The notes under the pieces are model-generated. The model was not told where the DNA came from, searched no databases, and saw nothing but the letters and a program-made list of their open reading frames with translations. Positions 40,480 to 53,496 of a stretch of 64,000 nucleotides of DNA are shown piece after piece. The DNA lies in NCBI GenBank assembly GCA_030015575.1, contig CM057339.1:771792809-771856808 (forward strand), read 5' to 3'. Positions within the stretch are counted from its first letter, which is position 1, and each line of letters starts with the position of its first letter. Position numbers and translations under genes: made by a program. This DNA is from Agapanthus africanus. Its lineage: Eukaryota; Streptophyta; Magnoliopsida; Asparagales; Amaryllidaceae.

Positions 40480-42254
40480 GTTCATGTTTTGCAGATTTCT
40501 CGGTGATCGATACCGGCAACTATGATGTTGTCTTGGGAATGGATTTTCTCGGCACTTTCCACACTCACATTGATTGTAGGGCAAAGAAAGTGATTTTCCA
40601 GATTTCCGGACATCCGGAGTTTGTTTTTGCTGGAGGAAGCAGTTCTGTCGGGCCAGTCGAGTTTAGGGCTAGGCCGACAAACAATGTTCTTTCGACGATG
40701 GAAGTCGATAAGGAGGAAGCTCCAACCGTAGTTCGAGAGTTCATGGACGTGTTCGATGACATCTCGGGTTTACCGCCGAAACGAGATGTGGAGTTCGTGA
40801 TCGATCTTGTTCCTGGTGCAGCGCCAGTCTCAAAGGTGTACTACCCAATGGCACCAGTGGAGTTGGAAGAAGTCAAGAAGCAGATTACCGAATTACTTGA
40901 GAAGGGTTTGATTCGCAGCAGCAATTCACCTTGGGGAGCTTCAGTTCTTCTAGTCAAGAAGAAAGATGGCACAAGTAGGATGTGCATCGATTATCGAGAA
41001 TTAAACCAGGTGACTATTAAAAACAAGTACCCGATCCCTCGCATTGGTCGAGCAACTCAGTGGCGCGAGGGTATTCTCGAAGCTGGATTTGCGATCCGGA
41101 TATCATCATGTCCGAGTTAAATCAGAGGATATTTGCAAGACTGCGTTCCGAACTCGATATGGACATTACGAGTATTTAGTGATGCCATTCGGAGTCACGA
41201 ATGCACCGACGATATTTATGGACTTGATGAACCGAATCTTTTCACCGTTCTTGGACCAGTTTATAGTGTTGTTCATCGATGATATTCTGGTCTATTCGAG
41301 AAGCTTAGAAGAGCATGCAGAACACTTGAGGATCGCACTGCAGACATTGAGGCATGAAAGATTGTACGCAAAGATGAGCAAGTTGGAGTTTTGGATTGAA
41401 GAAGTGAAGTTTTTGGAGCATGTCGTTTCCGAAGATGGAATCGCCGTTGATTCTGAAAAGATTGCAGCAGTTCAAGATTGGCTGATTCCGAAGAACGTAG
41501 CAGAGATCAGAAGTTTTCTTGGACTTGCAGGATACTACAGAAGGTTCGTGGAGAATTTTTTCTCGATTGGCTGAGCCTTTGACCAAGCTTATGCGAAAGG
41601 AGGTACCATTCGTATGGACGGATTGTTGCATGTCAGCTTTTGAGGCGTTGAAGCAAAGGTTGATAACCGCTCCTATTTTGACCGTACCAGACGGTTCCGG
41701 AGGATTGGTGATTCACAGCGACGCATCTGGGAAATGTTTGGGATGTGTTTTGATGCAGCATGGGAAAGTTATAGCTTACGCATCGCGGCAGTTGAAGACC
41801 CATGAGAAGAATTACCCAACTCATGATTTGGAGCTAGCAGCTGTGATCTTCGCTTTGAAGATTTGGAAACACTACTTATTGGGCGAAAGGGTCAAAGTAT
41901 TCACCGATCACAAAATGCCTAAAGTATGTGTTCACACAGAAAGAGCATAACATGAGACATCGTAGATAGTTGGAGCTGATGGCTGACTACGATCTTGATC
42001 TTAAGTACCATCCGGGGAAAGTTAATGTTGTGCCGGATGCGCTTAGTCGGTTGCCAGCAATTCAGACGTTGACTGCACAGAAGGAGCTTATCGAAGACTT
42101 TCGGAGATTCGAGTTGGAGATCGTGCTACCGCATTCTTCAGGACAGTTGATGCAGTTGCAAGTACAGTCGTCATTGATCGAGAGTATTAAGGAAGCACAG
42201 TCACATGACCCAAGATTGCAGAAGTTTCGAGAACAAGTTGAAGCGGGACTTTGA
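40480..42254 (+). pseudogene. Protease end, RT and RNase H of element B
   Basis: It opens inside a protease ([17 protein letters not shown]). RT follows with [18 protein letters not shown] and KNKYPIPRI. After a frameshift near 41045 come [20 protein letters not shown] and the catalytic FIDDILVYS (near 41274). A second shift near 41570 leads into RNase H ([14 protein letters not shown], then TDHK near 41907). A third shift and stops around 41945-41970 precede LKYHPGKVNVVPDALSRLP, which ends the RNase H. A TGA at 42252 ends the frame. The enzyme would copy RNA into DNA; this copy cannot. Confidence 0.85.
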
Positions 42255-42428
42255 ACGGACTTGTTGATTCATGAAGATGGTTCATTGCGTTATGGTAGCC
42301 GTTTGTGTGTGCCGAAAGGAGACATTCGCGAAGAAGTTATGAAGGAGGCACACAGCTCCGCGTATTCCGTACATCCAGGAGGCACGAAGATGTACCGTGA
42401 TCCATGACAGAATTTCTGGTGGTAAGGC

Positions 42429-43597
42429 ATGAAAAGGGAGATTGCTCGCTTTGTAGCAAAGTGTTTGGTGTGTCAGCAAGTTAAGGCTGAACATCGAAGG
42501 GTTGCTGGTTTATTGCAACTACTTCCGATTCCTCAATGGAAGTGGGAACATATAACCATGGACTTCATGACAGCTTTACGGCGGAGTCCAAAGGGCAACA
42601 ATACAGTTTGGGTGATTGTTGATCGATTGACCAAGGCAGCTCATTTCATACCATTTCGAGTTGGTCAGTCAACGGAAGCGTTAGCAGAACGGTATATGCA
42701 GGAGATTGTAAGATTGCATGGAGTACCTGTGAGCATCGTTTCCAATCGTGACACCCGATTCTTATCACACTTCTGGAGGAGTTTACAGGAAAGTTTGGGG
42801 ACGCGATTGAAGTTTAGCACAGCTTATCATCCTCAGACAGATGGCCAGTCGGAGAGAACGATCCAAACTCTTGAAGACATGTTGAGAGCTTGCATGTTAG
42901 ACTTCAAGGGTTCATGGGAGGATCATCTACACTTGGTGGAGTTTTCTTACAACAACAGGTTTCAGGCAACTATTCAGATGGCTCCATTCGAAGCGTTGTA
43001 TGGTCGCAAGTGTCGTTCACCTGTTTGTTGGGACGATGTTGGAGAACAAAGATTGTTGGGATCGGATTTGATCGTGCAAACGGTAGAGAAGGTTAATACT
43101 ATCCGGAATCATATGAAGGCAGCACAAGATCGGCAGAAGAGTTGGGCCGACACATAGAGAAGACCTCTAGAGTTCGCTGTTGGTGATCTGGTATTCTTGA
43201 AGATATCACCAACTATAGGAGTGATTCGTTTTGGGAGTCGAGGCAAGCTTAGTCCTCGATTCATGGGGCCTTTCGAGATTTTGGAGCGTGTTTGAGAAGT
43301 GGTTATCGATTGGCTTTACCACCATCTTTGGCAAATGTTCATGACGTGTTTCATGTATCTTAACTCCGTAAGTATGTTTGAGATGAAACACACGTGCTGG
43401 ATCATTCAGAGCTAGCTATAAGAGAGGATTTGACCTTTGAGGAACGACCGATGTTGATTGTTGATCGAAGAGAAAAGGTCCTTAAGAACAAGATTATCCC
43501 TCTCGTACTTGTTTCTTGGGGGAATCGCTCGCACGGAGAATCGACTTGGGAACGAGAAGACGAGATTCGACAGAAGTTTCCACACTTATTCTTATAG
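42429..43597 (+). pseudogene. Integrase and chromodomain of element B
   Basis: The zinc region is partly lost, with only CLVCQQVKAEH clear. The core has TMDFMTAL, then SNRDTRF where SDRD is usual, and Glu in DGQSERTIQTLED, so all three acidic residues are in place. A TAG at 43155 and a frame change near 43290 follow. The C-terminal 60 residues (43394-43597) with VSWGNRSHGESTWERE resemble the chromodomain tail that directs chromoviruses to heterochromatin. Confidence 0.8.
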
Positions 43598-43667
43598 CTT
43601 CTTGATTGTTTATCCTTTCTTGTTCCTGGAATTTCGAGGACGAAATTCTTTTTGTAGTTGAGTATAA

Positions 43668-46600
43668 TGTAACACCCTAGTTCATTTATACCAATTCTAT
43701 TTTGAGTATTTCTTTATTTATGGTATTTTCTTGATTTACTGCGTTTTGGGTGCGAATAGTGTATTTGACATCTGTATTTGCATCCGACCCGACCCGCTTG
43801 CTGAAAACCCGTTTTGATTCCTATTTATGATTTATACCGGCTTGTTATGTGGATCCGTGCACTTTCATTTTTTCATATACTGCATACTAGTATTTTATCT
43901 GGCATCTGTATTTTTTAGTATAACAAATAAAGTCAAATAAAATATTTTAAAAATATCTAGCATGGCTTGCATCATATCCCTAATCCTGTGATGGCATCCG
44001 CGCATCTTGTTCTCGTCCCGTTCAGTGAACGGATTTGTTTGGATGGCTACGCGCACATACGTGCATCCGTTCTTCGGGGTATGCATTTTTTCGTTACCCG
44101 GATATCCAACTTTAATTTTGTTCGACATGTATATTTTTCGTATATTAAAACTGAATTTTAGACCCGACCCGGGCATGTTTGGACTATGTTTGTATTTACC
44201 AGAATATCAAATTTTATTTATATAATATTAATTTTATAAACTGATACAAATTAAAATTTAGTTAACTAATAAAAGATTTTTTAAATTTAAATCTAAACTA
44301 ATTTCCTAACAAACTAACAACCCCTTTCTCTCTCTCTCCTCTGCATATATATATTTATATATTATTTATTTATTTTTTTTTCTTTCCTTATTTAATACAC
44401 GGCCTCTTCTTCTTACATCTTCTTCTTCTTTCTTCTTTCTTTTTCTTGATCTTTTTTCTTGATTCCGGTGATCAACGCCGGAGCCGTGCTCGTCACCGAC
44501 GATCCGAGTAATCCAGTGAACGTACCTTGCCTGTGCGATTACTCTCTTGCCTTGTCTGGAACCGTCCCGTGTGCCGCGTGTGCGTTGCGACGATTTACCG
44601 ACGTCGGACGTGCCGTGCGTATCTGTCACGTGATTCGATCGAGAAAAGTTTATCTTGTTACATGCTATGATATATTGTACAACCATATTAATAATTATAT
44701 TACATGTTTAGTGTATTGTATATCCACTGTTATAGTTTTGCAGTTTTACGACGTCCGTTTGCATCCGTACAATTTATTTCGTATCTAGTGCATACAAATT
44801 TATCTTGTTACATACTAGACTATAATATATTGCATCCATTTGAATAATAACATCACATAATATTTAGTTATGCATCCCACATTATCATTTTACAGTTTTA
44901 CTGTCTTCGGACATCCGTATGCATCCATATCACTATTTACATATTCAGTCGCATGCTAATTCATCTTGCTACATGCTATGTATCTTATTTTGCATCCATA
45001 TGAATAAAAATATCACATGTTGATTGCACTGTACATCCATATTAAATTTTTACCGTTTTCGGATACCCGTTTGCATCCATATCATTTAGAATATATATCG
45101 TCGTAATATTTCTTATTATTATCTTTAATTAGTTTATAATCTGCATTTTATAATGTTATACAAAATATAGTTTGAAAATATTATTGTTTACACATGAAAC
45201 GTCATTGCAAAGCGGATACGACAAATCTGAAATTTACTGTACACCTTACCTTATAAAATTCATTATAAATCATAGAAAAATTATTAGTATACGTTCTTTA
45301 GTTTGTTACGAAGCTAACTCAGAATACTATAACTCTATGAAATATTTACTTGCAAAATAAATTGTTTAAATAACGTAAAATGCAAATGAAAATATCTATA
45401 AACTGCTGTCCCGGAAAATTCCAGCAGCAAACTTTCAATTTCGAATATTAATAACTTTTTGTAGAAACAACCTGAGATACTTCAACTTATAAAAATGAAA
45501 AGTTTATTGAATTATCTTTTTTTTGGTATAAGACACGTCCCTTATGGAGAACGTTTGTTATTTTTAAGCTATTTTACAAATCAGGGTGACGCTGAATTTC
45601 TGAACGGAACTTTCTTGTGCATGGTTAATCAATACCAATTTTATAGCTATTAATCGGTTTGAATATGTTATCCATGTTAATATTATTATATCAATATCTA
45701 TTTAATAAATAATAGTGCTTGTGTTTTAATATTCAGCAAATTTTACCGATTTACAGTTTTATAGTATCCGTCTGTATCCGTACGGTTTATTACATATCTA
45801 GTTGCACACCGAGACCATATTATTTCATGTTACTGTTGTATTAATGCACCATGCTTGATAATTGTGCATCCTAATTAGTCATGATGTGACCCCTGATCGA
45901 TATTTGTGCATCCATGCTTTTATTGTACATCCGTACTTTCACCTTGATTCAATACTTGCTACAGTTTGATTATGAGCACCCGTTTGACACCTGTGCACTA
46001 CTTGACATGACCTGATACACCACTACTTGAAATGATTTGATACATGTACACTACATGACCTGATATATCACTACTTGACATGTTACCTGATCCTGTTTCT
46101 AATGCCGACAATCCTGACATGTCGTCCCGATGGACATATCCTGTTGTCTGTATAGACAAACCTGTTCCTGCTTGATCTTGTGTTGGCATTAGTTTCAGAT
46201 TTATCAATACCTGACTTGAATACATAACTTGGGGGTAAGGGTAAATCAACGATGAAACCTGACTTGTAACTCAACAGTTCGACGCTTATACTGATCAGTT
46301 TTGGGGGCTAGGCCAGTCCCGGAATGATGTTGCTGACATCATTCATCTGTACATGTTTCCTGTTTGTGCTTAGCGGCACGTCTCGGATCCTGCCCCGAGA
46401 GTCTGGACCGTGGTCCCGGGTACGCACGGGATACTATTGAGTTACATCGATGATTCATTAAATTGATTTCAAAGACTTGAGAGTAATTAACCCAGTAGTT
46501 TAGTTCAGATTACTCACCGTACGTCACATGTGCTTATGCCCTTCACTGTTCCTTATTCGTGATACTGTTATACTTTTATTACCGTTTATACTCATGCCTG

Positions 46601-46982
46601 CATGACTTGTTACCTCCTGATTATATTATTGTTGATATTATGACGCACTGACGTCTGGGTTTTGCATGGCCCAGATCCTCTACCTTTGTCGTAGGCTGAT
46701 CAGGAGTACTTCCGCCGTTAGGCCGAGCAGTGAGGATCTGGTTAGTATCCAGTTTTACTTTCCAGATGTTTTGCTCATTGGATTTATTGCTTCCGCATAT
46801 TATTTCTTGACTCGTTTATTCTGGCATATGGACATGTACTAGATAGTTTATTTTATTTTCCTGTTCTTGATATCTTCAGACAGCCGTAATGTGACTGTGG
46901 AGGGATGTTTCCTAGCCACAGGTAGCATGGTTGGCTCTGTCACGTGCCGATCTTAGCGCACTCTGGGAAGCGGAGCGTGACA
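43668..46982 (+). repeat. 3' LTR of element B
   Basis: It is the same as the 5' LTR in order and content and is followed by GTATG. A clear polypurine tract is not visible before it; the sequence there is TTTTTGTAGTTGAGTATAA, probably mutated. Confidence 0.95.
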
Positions 46983-46987
46983 GTATG

Positions 46988-48493
46988 GGATATATCATGA
47001 ACACATACAAAATTTCAGGGCATTCCATGAGAAAGTGGCCGGCCACACATACCCCAATCTCAGCCCAAAACCGAGCCCCCCTGGAATTTTTCCTGTGTTC
47101 CAGTCTCTGGGTTTTGATGTTTCAGGTATTGTTTGTTTTTGCTAAATTTGCATGTGATATTAACTTTCTGCAAAAGCAACTCAGAGTGTTTCGTAGTCGT
47201 AATTCTAACATGTATTCGGGTTATTTAGACGATGTTAACAAGTTTGAACGGATATCAATTACCCAATTTTTCCCCGCTGGAAATTTTCCAAGTGTTGGAT
47301 TTTTTCCGAGTTTAAAAATTTCAGAAAATCTTGCAAACGATTCTGTGGACCCTCTAGAAGAACGAAACCTTAACTCGATTATGTAACCGTCAGAACCACC
47401 ATCAAACCCTAGGATTTATGGTGGTTCTGCGGTGCCACATGTGAGGCATTGGTTGACCCTTCTACGACTGGTTCATAGGAGCTGTGGCAGTTTCTGGGTA
47501 CTTTTTGAACTCCGCTCAAGTGTTGAGCTTATTGGGAAATTTTGGGTGCTTGATTATTCGATCGAAAAGTTTAACTTCATCTAGCTATCTCTGATTGTGA
47601 TACAATATTTGGAATCCACAATTAGTTATGAGATAACTAGTTTGAATTTTATAAATCTAGCAAGTTAGTCTCAATTGATCGGTTGCCACAGGATTTTAAT
47701 GTGATCAAAAGTCCGTCGCAATTGCGTAGTGTACGCGGATACTCGCCGGGTAACCTTACTAGATAGCCACACCCCATAGCCCCGACCAAGTGACTGTAGG
47801 AGAACCCCGTCGCCAAAAGCATCCGTTCGGGTGTTCGCGGTAGTGGTGTTCCGCCTTAGTGCACTTCGTCGACGGCGTCGGGGGTGCGGCCATTTACTAA
47901 AGTTTCCGACGAGCATTCGATCGGGTTATCGGGAATCTTGTTGAATTACCCGACAGGTTATTGAAAAGTGTTTTCAATATCGAGACTAAAATGCGGGGTT
48001 TATAATTGTTAGGCATGTGATGTATAAGGAATTCATATGGTTAGGCATGAAATCGAAAGTATGTGATACATTGGGTTTATGATGTCTAAGGTGGTTGCGG
48101 ATTCCAATTGTTGTAGTTTTTCACTTTCTTTTTTGCGACCGTAAGTGTAATATGTGGTGTATCGCCGGTTTCGATTCTATATGTTAACGGCAACTGGGAT
48201 ACGCATATTTAATTACGTTGATGACATGTGATGTTATGTGTTGCTGTGATATGATATATTGGATCGTCGTGTTTTGAATAGCTTGGGGTTTTATATGAGA
48301 TGAGGGTTTTTCATTTTCATTCATGTAAAAGTTTGTATGTAATATTCTTTTATTGGGGCACTTCCGGGTTGAGGATGATGTCACCATTGATGTATATTAT
48401 TTAATTTTCCGCATTAGGATAGACCCAAGGCGGGGAGCACAAGTAACCGGGTTCTAAGGTCCGTGGGAAACCATCTCGAGGAGTCGAGACCGG
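46988..48493 (+). other. Copia internal leader, part 2
   Basis: This continues the Copia internal region cut at 36749; removing element B joins the two parts at GTATG. No coding domain is recognised. It is a long leader with scattered stops and a GC-richer patch at 47700-47960. A 151-codon frame starting at 46931 crosses the LTR boundary and is an artefact. Confidence 0.45.
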
Positions 48494-48498
48494 GTCTC
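48494..48498. repeat. Target duplicate of element C (GTCTC)
   Basis: GTCTC stands directly before the LTR at 48499 and directly after the second LTR at 59546-59550. The match is perfect. Confidence 0.95.
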
Positions 48499-51400
48499 TG
48501 TAACGATTTAGAAATCGTTTTGTGCTTGTTTCTGTTTTTGGGTGAAATTCGTCGGTATTGTCAGTTTTATACCGATTGCGATCAAACGGCCATATCGAGT
48601 TACCAGCACCTAGTTTTGAGAAAATAAAGCTTGTGCGCACACTTTGAGAGTATATGGGACGTTTTGGTGCAATTTGAATTTTTCCCATTTTTAATGTTAT
48701 TTTAATCCGGTTTGCACTTTTCTGGAAATCTTTTCTTTGCAACTTTTCTTAAAAATTTCCTAAGATTAAACTTAACCACAAGTATTATATTGTGTGGCCT
48801 AGGATTAAAATGGAATTAGAAAAGAAAAGAATTGAAAAGAAAGGATTAGAAGATGCATGCATGTGTTGACTAGGGTTTGAATGCATTAATTGTAGGAAAT
48901 AGCTAGGAAATTCCCTCTCTCTCTCTTCCCTCCTCACTTGGCCGAGCTCTCCTCCCTCTCTCCTGCCTTGTGCTTTATTCTCTTGCTTTTCCTCACAAAA
49001 ACATTCACAAATCCCTCATTGTTCATTCAAAGTTCACAAAAATCATAACTTTGTGCATGTTTTTCCATTTTCTTGGCTTGGAGCATGCTAGCTTGGGATC
49101 TTGGTGTTCTTTTGGTATAGGTATATTCTCTTACTGATTATTTAGATGCTTTAAGTGTAACTTAGTTGTTTGTTTGCAGTTTAGATTGTTTAATTAGGAT
49201 TTGTTGCGAAATATCGTATTTTGATGTCGGATTGTGGTTTCTAGGACCTGCTGTGATCTGGGTTGTTTACTGCAAAATTAAACATAGTGAGTGTGTTGTA
49301 CTAGAGGACCTGGAGCACCACCATCAACACGACACCCATCCCACCGGCCTGGGCCGGCGACAGCAAGAGGAGGGGCCGGCGACGCCGGCCATCTTGTAGA
49401 GTTAGGGTTTGGTGTTTTGTCTGTAGGTGTCTGCTAGGGTTTGGGTTCCTCTGGTCTTGTTGAAATTGTTTAGTTTTCACAGTAGCAAAATCTGGGATCA
49501 ATTGTGCAGTTTCTAGTGTTTCGTGTTCGTGCGATACGTGTTACGACACGCGTCGTGCCGTTTTCGTGATTTCGCTCTTAGGTTGTTTTCGTCGTGTTGC
49601 TACTCTCGTTAGCCACGATACGAACACTTAAGAGGTGGTTGTGTGTTGTTGTGTCGGGTAGATATAGCTAGTTCGTATTTCGTAGCTATTATTGATATAT
49701 ATATTGTTGTTGTTTATATGTTGCAGGTTCGCAGACGAGGACTACGGACACTGCCACAGGGGGATTCAGGTGGTAGATTTCATCTAGCTTGGAGTGTGGG
49801 TGAGTAGATTTAACATCTACAGGGGAATCGCCCGCATGGCGTTATGCGTCTGGGCTAGAAACCTTTACCTTTGTCGCATATTCTATATCATGTTTAGAAT
49901 TGCGCATATACCTGACTGCTTAGTGATAGTTGTGATTGGATTAGTACCCTTAGGACACTGCACTATTATTGACGGCTCAGATTGCGAGAGCACTGATTTG
50001 ATGCCACACACACCGTCAATAATTGCCATGTCATACACGACCATATTTTAGAAATGCTATTGTATGGTTAGGAACATTGTGACTTTTGATACATATTTCC
50101 TATTGTTATATTAGACTTGACATGCTAGTTCCTGTTTACCTATAGGATGTTGTATCAGTAGGGCTAGATACATATACACCTAGGGACATGGATACAGGTG
50201 TACATGTATTTCATACTTATACCTGATAGGTATACTACATCATGACATTGATACTTCCATACCTTATTCATACCTGATAGGTATATCACATCAGTATACA
50301 GGCAGGTTTACATGTATTTCATATTTATACCTGATAGGTATATCACATCATCATGTTATAGGTAGATACCTATATTTCTGCTTTACGATTCATGTATTCA
50401 TTTATTATCTGGTGAATGCTATACTTTACATTTATACGCTTTCATTACAGTTTCATATTGCGTATACTTTATTCATGGATTATCGCATTGTTATATGGAT
50501 TTTTCATGATGTTTTCTGGATTTGGGACCCGTGGTAGTTCATGAAATTATGCATACATGAAGACCCGGTTTCCTTGAGATGATATTATAGCATCCACCAT
50601 GAGATTTATCGGTGCAGATATATATATCCTATGCGAGGAGGCGTCGAGAGCCGCATGAGGATACATGGTGGGGCCCGGAGGTACCCCGAAGCTAGAATGT
50701 TGTCGGAGTGAGCCGATGTCGCATTGAGGCGATGAGGCCTAGGGGAGCCATACTTTCCGGTGACATTACCAGAGACTCGGCGGATATCAGGGGGATACCG
50801 TTGGGAGTCATGGGCGTATCGATACGTCGAGAGGCGAGGGGCAGAGCGAGGCACTCGAGCTCTCGTGATAGCGTATGATACGTACTTATCAGTTTTCTGT
50901 GTCGATGCTTGACACATTGGTTTTTATGATATTCCTAAATACTCTTGTATATATAACAGGGGATTGAGCCGCTGTTATATATGCCTTTACACCAATATTA
51001 GTGGAATGGGACGCTAATATATGTGTACTGCCCTCATCATATTTATATATGTCATTATATTTAGGATGTTAGAACTGTGCTGGAGATTTGACTTGAGATT
51101 CATGAGATTCATTGGGATTGGATGATGATATCGTATACACTAGAGATATGAGATCCACTTAGTGTGGTACATATGATATATTGTGAGATATACTGAGATT
51201 GTACAGACGAGACATGTGGGATCCACTAGCTGTTGTACATGTGATATAGGTGAGAGATACCTGATATTGTACAGACGAGACATGTGGGATCCACTAGCTG
51301 TTGTATATGAGATATATGGGAGATATACCAGATATTGTACATACGAGAGATGTGAGATTCACTTGCGTGGTACATTTGATATGATAGATATACTGACGTT

Positions 51401-52522
51401 GTACATACTAGATGTGTGAGATCTACTTGACTTGTACATTCGCCACTTATGTGAGATACTTTTGATATTGTGTAGTTTGAGGAGATGTGACACTTAGACG
51501 ATATGAGAGCGGATTTGGTGATTGATTGAGGATTGGGATATTGATTTGTCTAGATGGATTTGATCCTACCACGATGTCAGGATGCCGTGGATTTGACATA
51601 TTTCACTCCATACCTCATCTTTATATACTTGTGCACTGTGTTATGTATTAGGAGTACCTGTGAGCGTACCTTCCTGAGAGTTGCACATTTACTTTCTCAT
51701 ATCCCCAGAGCATGATTATTGCATACTGTTGTCACATTATTATTGCAGGATATATTGGTGGTACTTGAGAGTGTACTTTCCATTTTTACGTACTCATGAC
51801 ATGTTATTATTACTGAAATGGAAATATATTAGATTCATGCTGTACGTTCATTCTCGCGATTACCTGCATATGTTATTTACTATTCACGAGTTGGCAACTC
51901 ACCCCCGTTGTGCCACAGGTTTTGCTGGAGTTTTCCCCAAAGTAGTCAAGGCAAGCTATTCAGCTTTTTCAGCTATTCACTCATCTATCATCTTTTGGGT
52001 TGCGGATACCACTTCGCCTGTTAGAGTGCAGTTTTGCCAGGTGGGTTATGTGGTCATCTGGGTGTATTGTATATTCGTTGTATATTGTACTCTCCATCTA
52101 CTAGCAGTTATTGTGACTTAGAGACTTGGTGAGGACGAGTTTGTACATATTGTGGATTTGAGATTTTATACAGTTCCTTTCTTTTGTCTCTTATTTCTTC
52201 GCTACGGCGTCGTATATCTGTTGTGGTGTTGTTTTCCGCCGTTGGGCGTGGATTTTGCTCCCGTTTGGGATGCTTTACTTTATATTCATGTTGTACCCTT
52301 TTTAGGGGCTGGTTTTATAAAGGAGGTGCTGCCAAAATTTTAAAGAAAATGTAGACTATTTTAAAGAATTTGGGTTGTGATTTCAAATGTTTCCAAAACT
52401 TTATATTATCTTTTCCGTATTTTTATGGTTTAGATTTCTGGGTTTTGGCTTTCTTTTACTGCGTTACGTCTGGAGGCGTTGCGTAGTATTAGGGCCCTCA
52501 CGTACCTTTTTGGGTCGTGACA
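48499..52522 (+). repeat. 5' LTR of element C (4,024 bp)
   Basis: It starts TGTAACGATT and ends GTCGTGACA. It contains a CT-rich stretch at 48910-48975, an intron-like TTGCAG/GT at about 49727, three ATACCTGATAGGTAT palindromes (50215-50345), and about five repeats of roughly 63 bases with GTACAGACGAGACATGTGGG and ATCCACTAGCTGTTG motifs (51120-51440). Frames of 85-146 codons inside recur identically in the other LTR and show no known domain. Confidence 0.95.
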
Positions 52523-52526
52523 AAGT

Positions 52527-52538
52527 TGGTATCAGAGC
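52527..52538 (+). other. Primer-binding site of element C (initiator Met tRNA)
   Basis: TGGTATCAGAGC follows the LTR end by four bases. Confidence 0.9.
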
Positions 52539-52761
52539 GTGGTTTTACCTTTCGGAGTGTAGGATGACCTGGTATGATGGAGTAGGTAACCTAAGCGGAG
52601 TAACGTACTGTGGGTATGTCTGCAGCATACTTACGATGCAGTATTTCGCCTAAAGTGCCTAAGTACAATTTCTTGAGATTCCTTCCTTGATGATTCATAT
52701 CCTTGTGATTCGATTTCCTTGTTCTTATCGAATCCTATCTCTATTTATAGCCTTGCCATCG

Positions 52762-53496
52762 ATGACTACGGGGACTCAGAGTGATGCAGCGAGAGCCGAG
52801 GTCAGGGTTAGCTCGGGTGAGACGAGCACTGACCAGGAGGGCACTCGTGTTGCACAGTTGCAGATGGATCCGCTTTCGACTGATCAGCTAGCTAGATTTG
52901 TGACAGAGATGCAGGATTTGCGCCAGACGATGAGATCATTAGTTGATGCCATTAGAGCGCAGCGACAGGAGGTTGTCACCCCAGTTGGACAGTTGTTCCT
53001 TGGGATCAGCGTGCAGCAGTCTGTGACTTACGTAGCATCAGCGGATGTAGCCCCAGTTGACGAGACACGTGTTCCAGAGACTTTACGAGTTCCAGGACAG
53101 TGGAGGACCCGTGTAGGTGTGCCAGTCCAGGGACAGAGGTTCAGTCGTCGTGACAGGTTTCGTGCACGGCATGGGAGTATAAGAGGTGTGAGACGAGGAC
53201 AGTCGTCTAGCTCTTATCCCCAGGATGGTCAGCAGTTTTCTTCCGGATGTTATCAGTGCGGGAGTTTGGATCATCGGGTGCGAGTTTGTACTGAGCCACG
53301 TAGATGCGAGACAGCTATACCACAGAGTGGAGGATATCAGCCAGTTGTGGGTAGGAGGCAGACACGAGAGTTTGTTTCTACTCAACCGGACGCGCAGACG
53401 TCCAGTGCGGATCTGTCAGGTATCCTTGTTCTTTTGTTGTACTTGATGGTTTTTCGCACTTTGTGCCGTGGTTGGGACGAGGATCTTGTTAGATAG
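52762..53496 (+). pseudogene. gag: Gag remnant of element C with CCHC knuckle
   Basis: From the ATG at 52762 (another in-frame ATG lies at 52687) the frame encodes about 244 residues. There is an N-terminal Ser/Thr/Glu-rich part and a helical stretch (DLRQTMRSLVDAIRAQRQEV), then an Arg-rich segment and a canonical knuckle CYQCGSLDHRVRVC (C-x2-C-x4-H-x4-C, near 53255). The large gag capsid domain that should lie between the helical part and the Arg-rich part is absent. The knuckle could still bind RNA, but no capsid could form. Confidence 0.75.

Larger units (their letters stand above)
36750..46982 (+). mobile_element. Element B: chromovirus-type Gypsy lacking gag
   Basis: LTRs of 3,319 and 3,315 bp flank an internal region of only 3.6 kb. 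It has a Met-tRNA primer site (40078-40090), then within about 400 bases the end of a protease, followed by RT, RNase H, integrase and a chromodomain-like C-terminus ending at 43597. The gag gene and most of the protease are missing. The sequence type ([10 protein letters not shown]-terminal chromodomain, ATTTCGAGGACGAAATTC after pol) fits the Tekay/Del group. Pol carries at least four frame changes and several stops. The LTRs differ by roughly 3-5 percent where compared by eye. Confidence 0.9.

Noticed and set aside
46931-47386. 151-codon ORF
   Set aside because: It starts inside LTR B and crosses the LTR end and the target duplicate into Copia leader DNA, so it cannot be an ancestral gene.
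51681-52121. 146-codon ORF in the LTR of element C
   Set aside because: The same frame at 58705-59145 exists only because the LTR is duplicated. It has no recognisable domain, and the hydrophobic look comes from T-rich DNA.
53083-53385. 100-codon minus-strand ORF
   Set aside because: It is the reverse strand of the element C Gag knuckle region.
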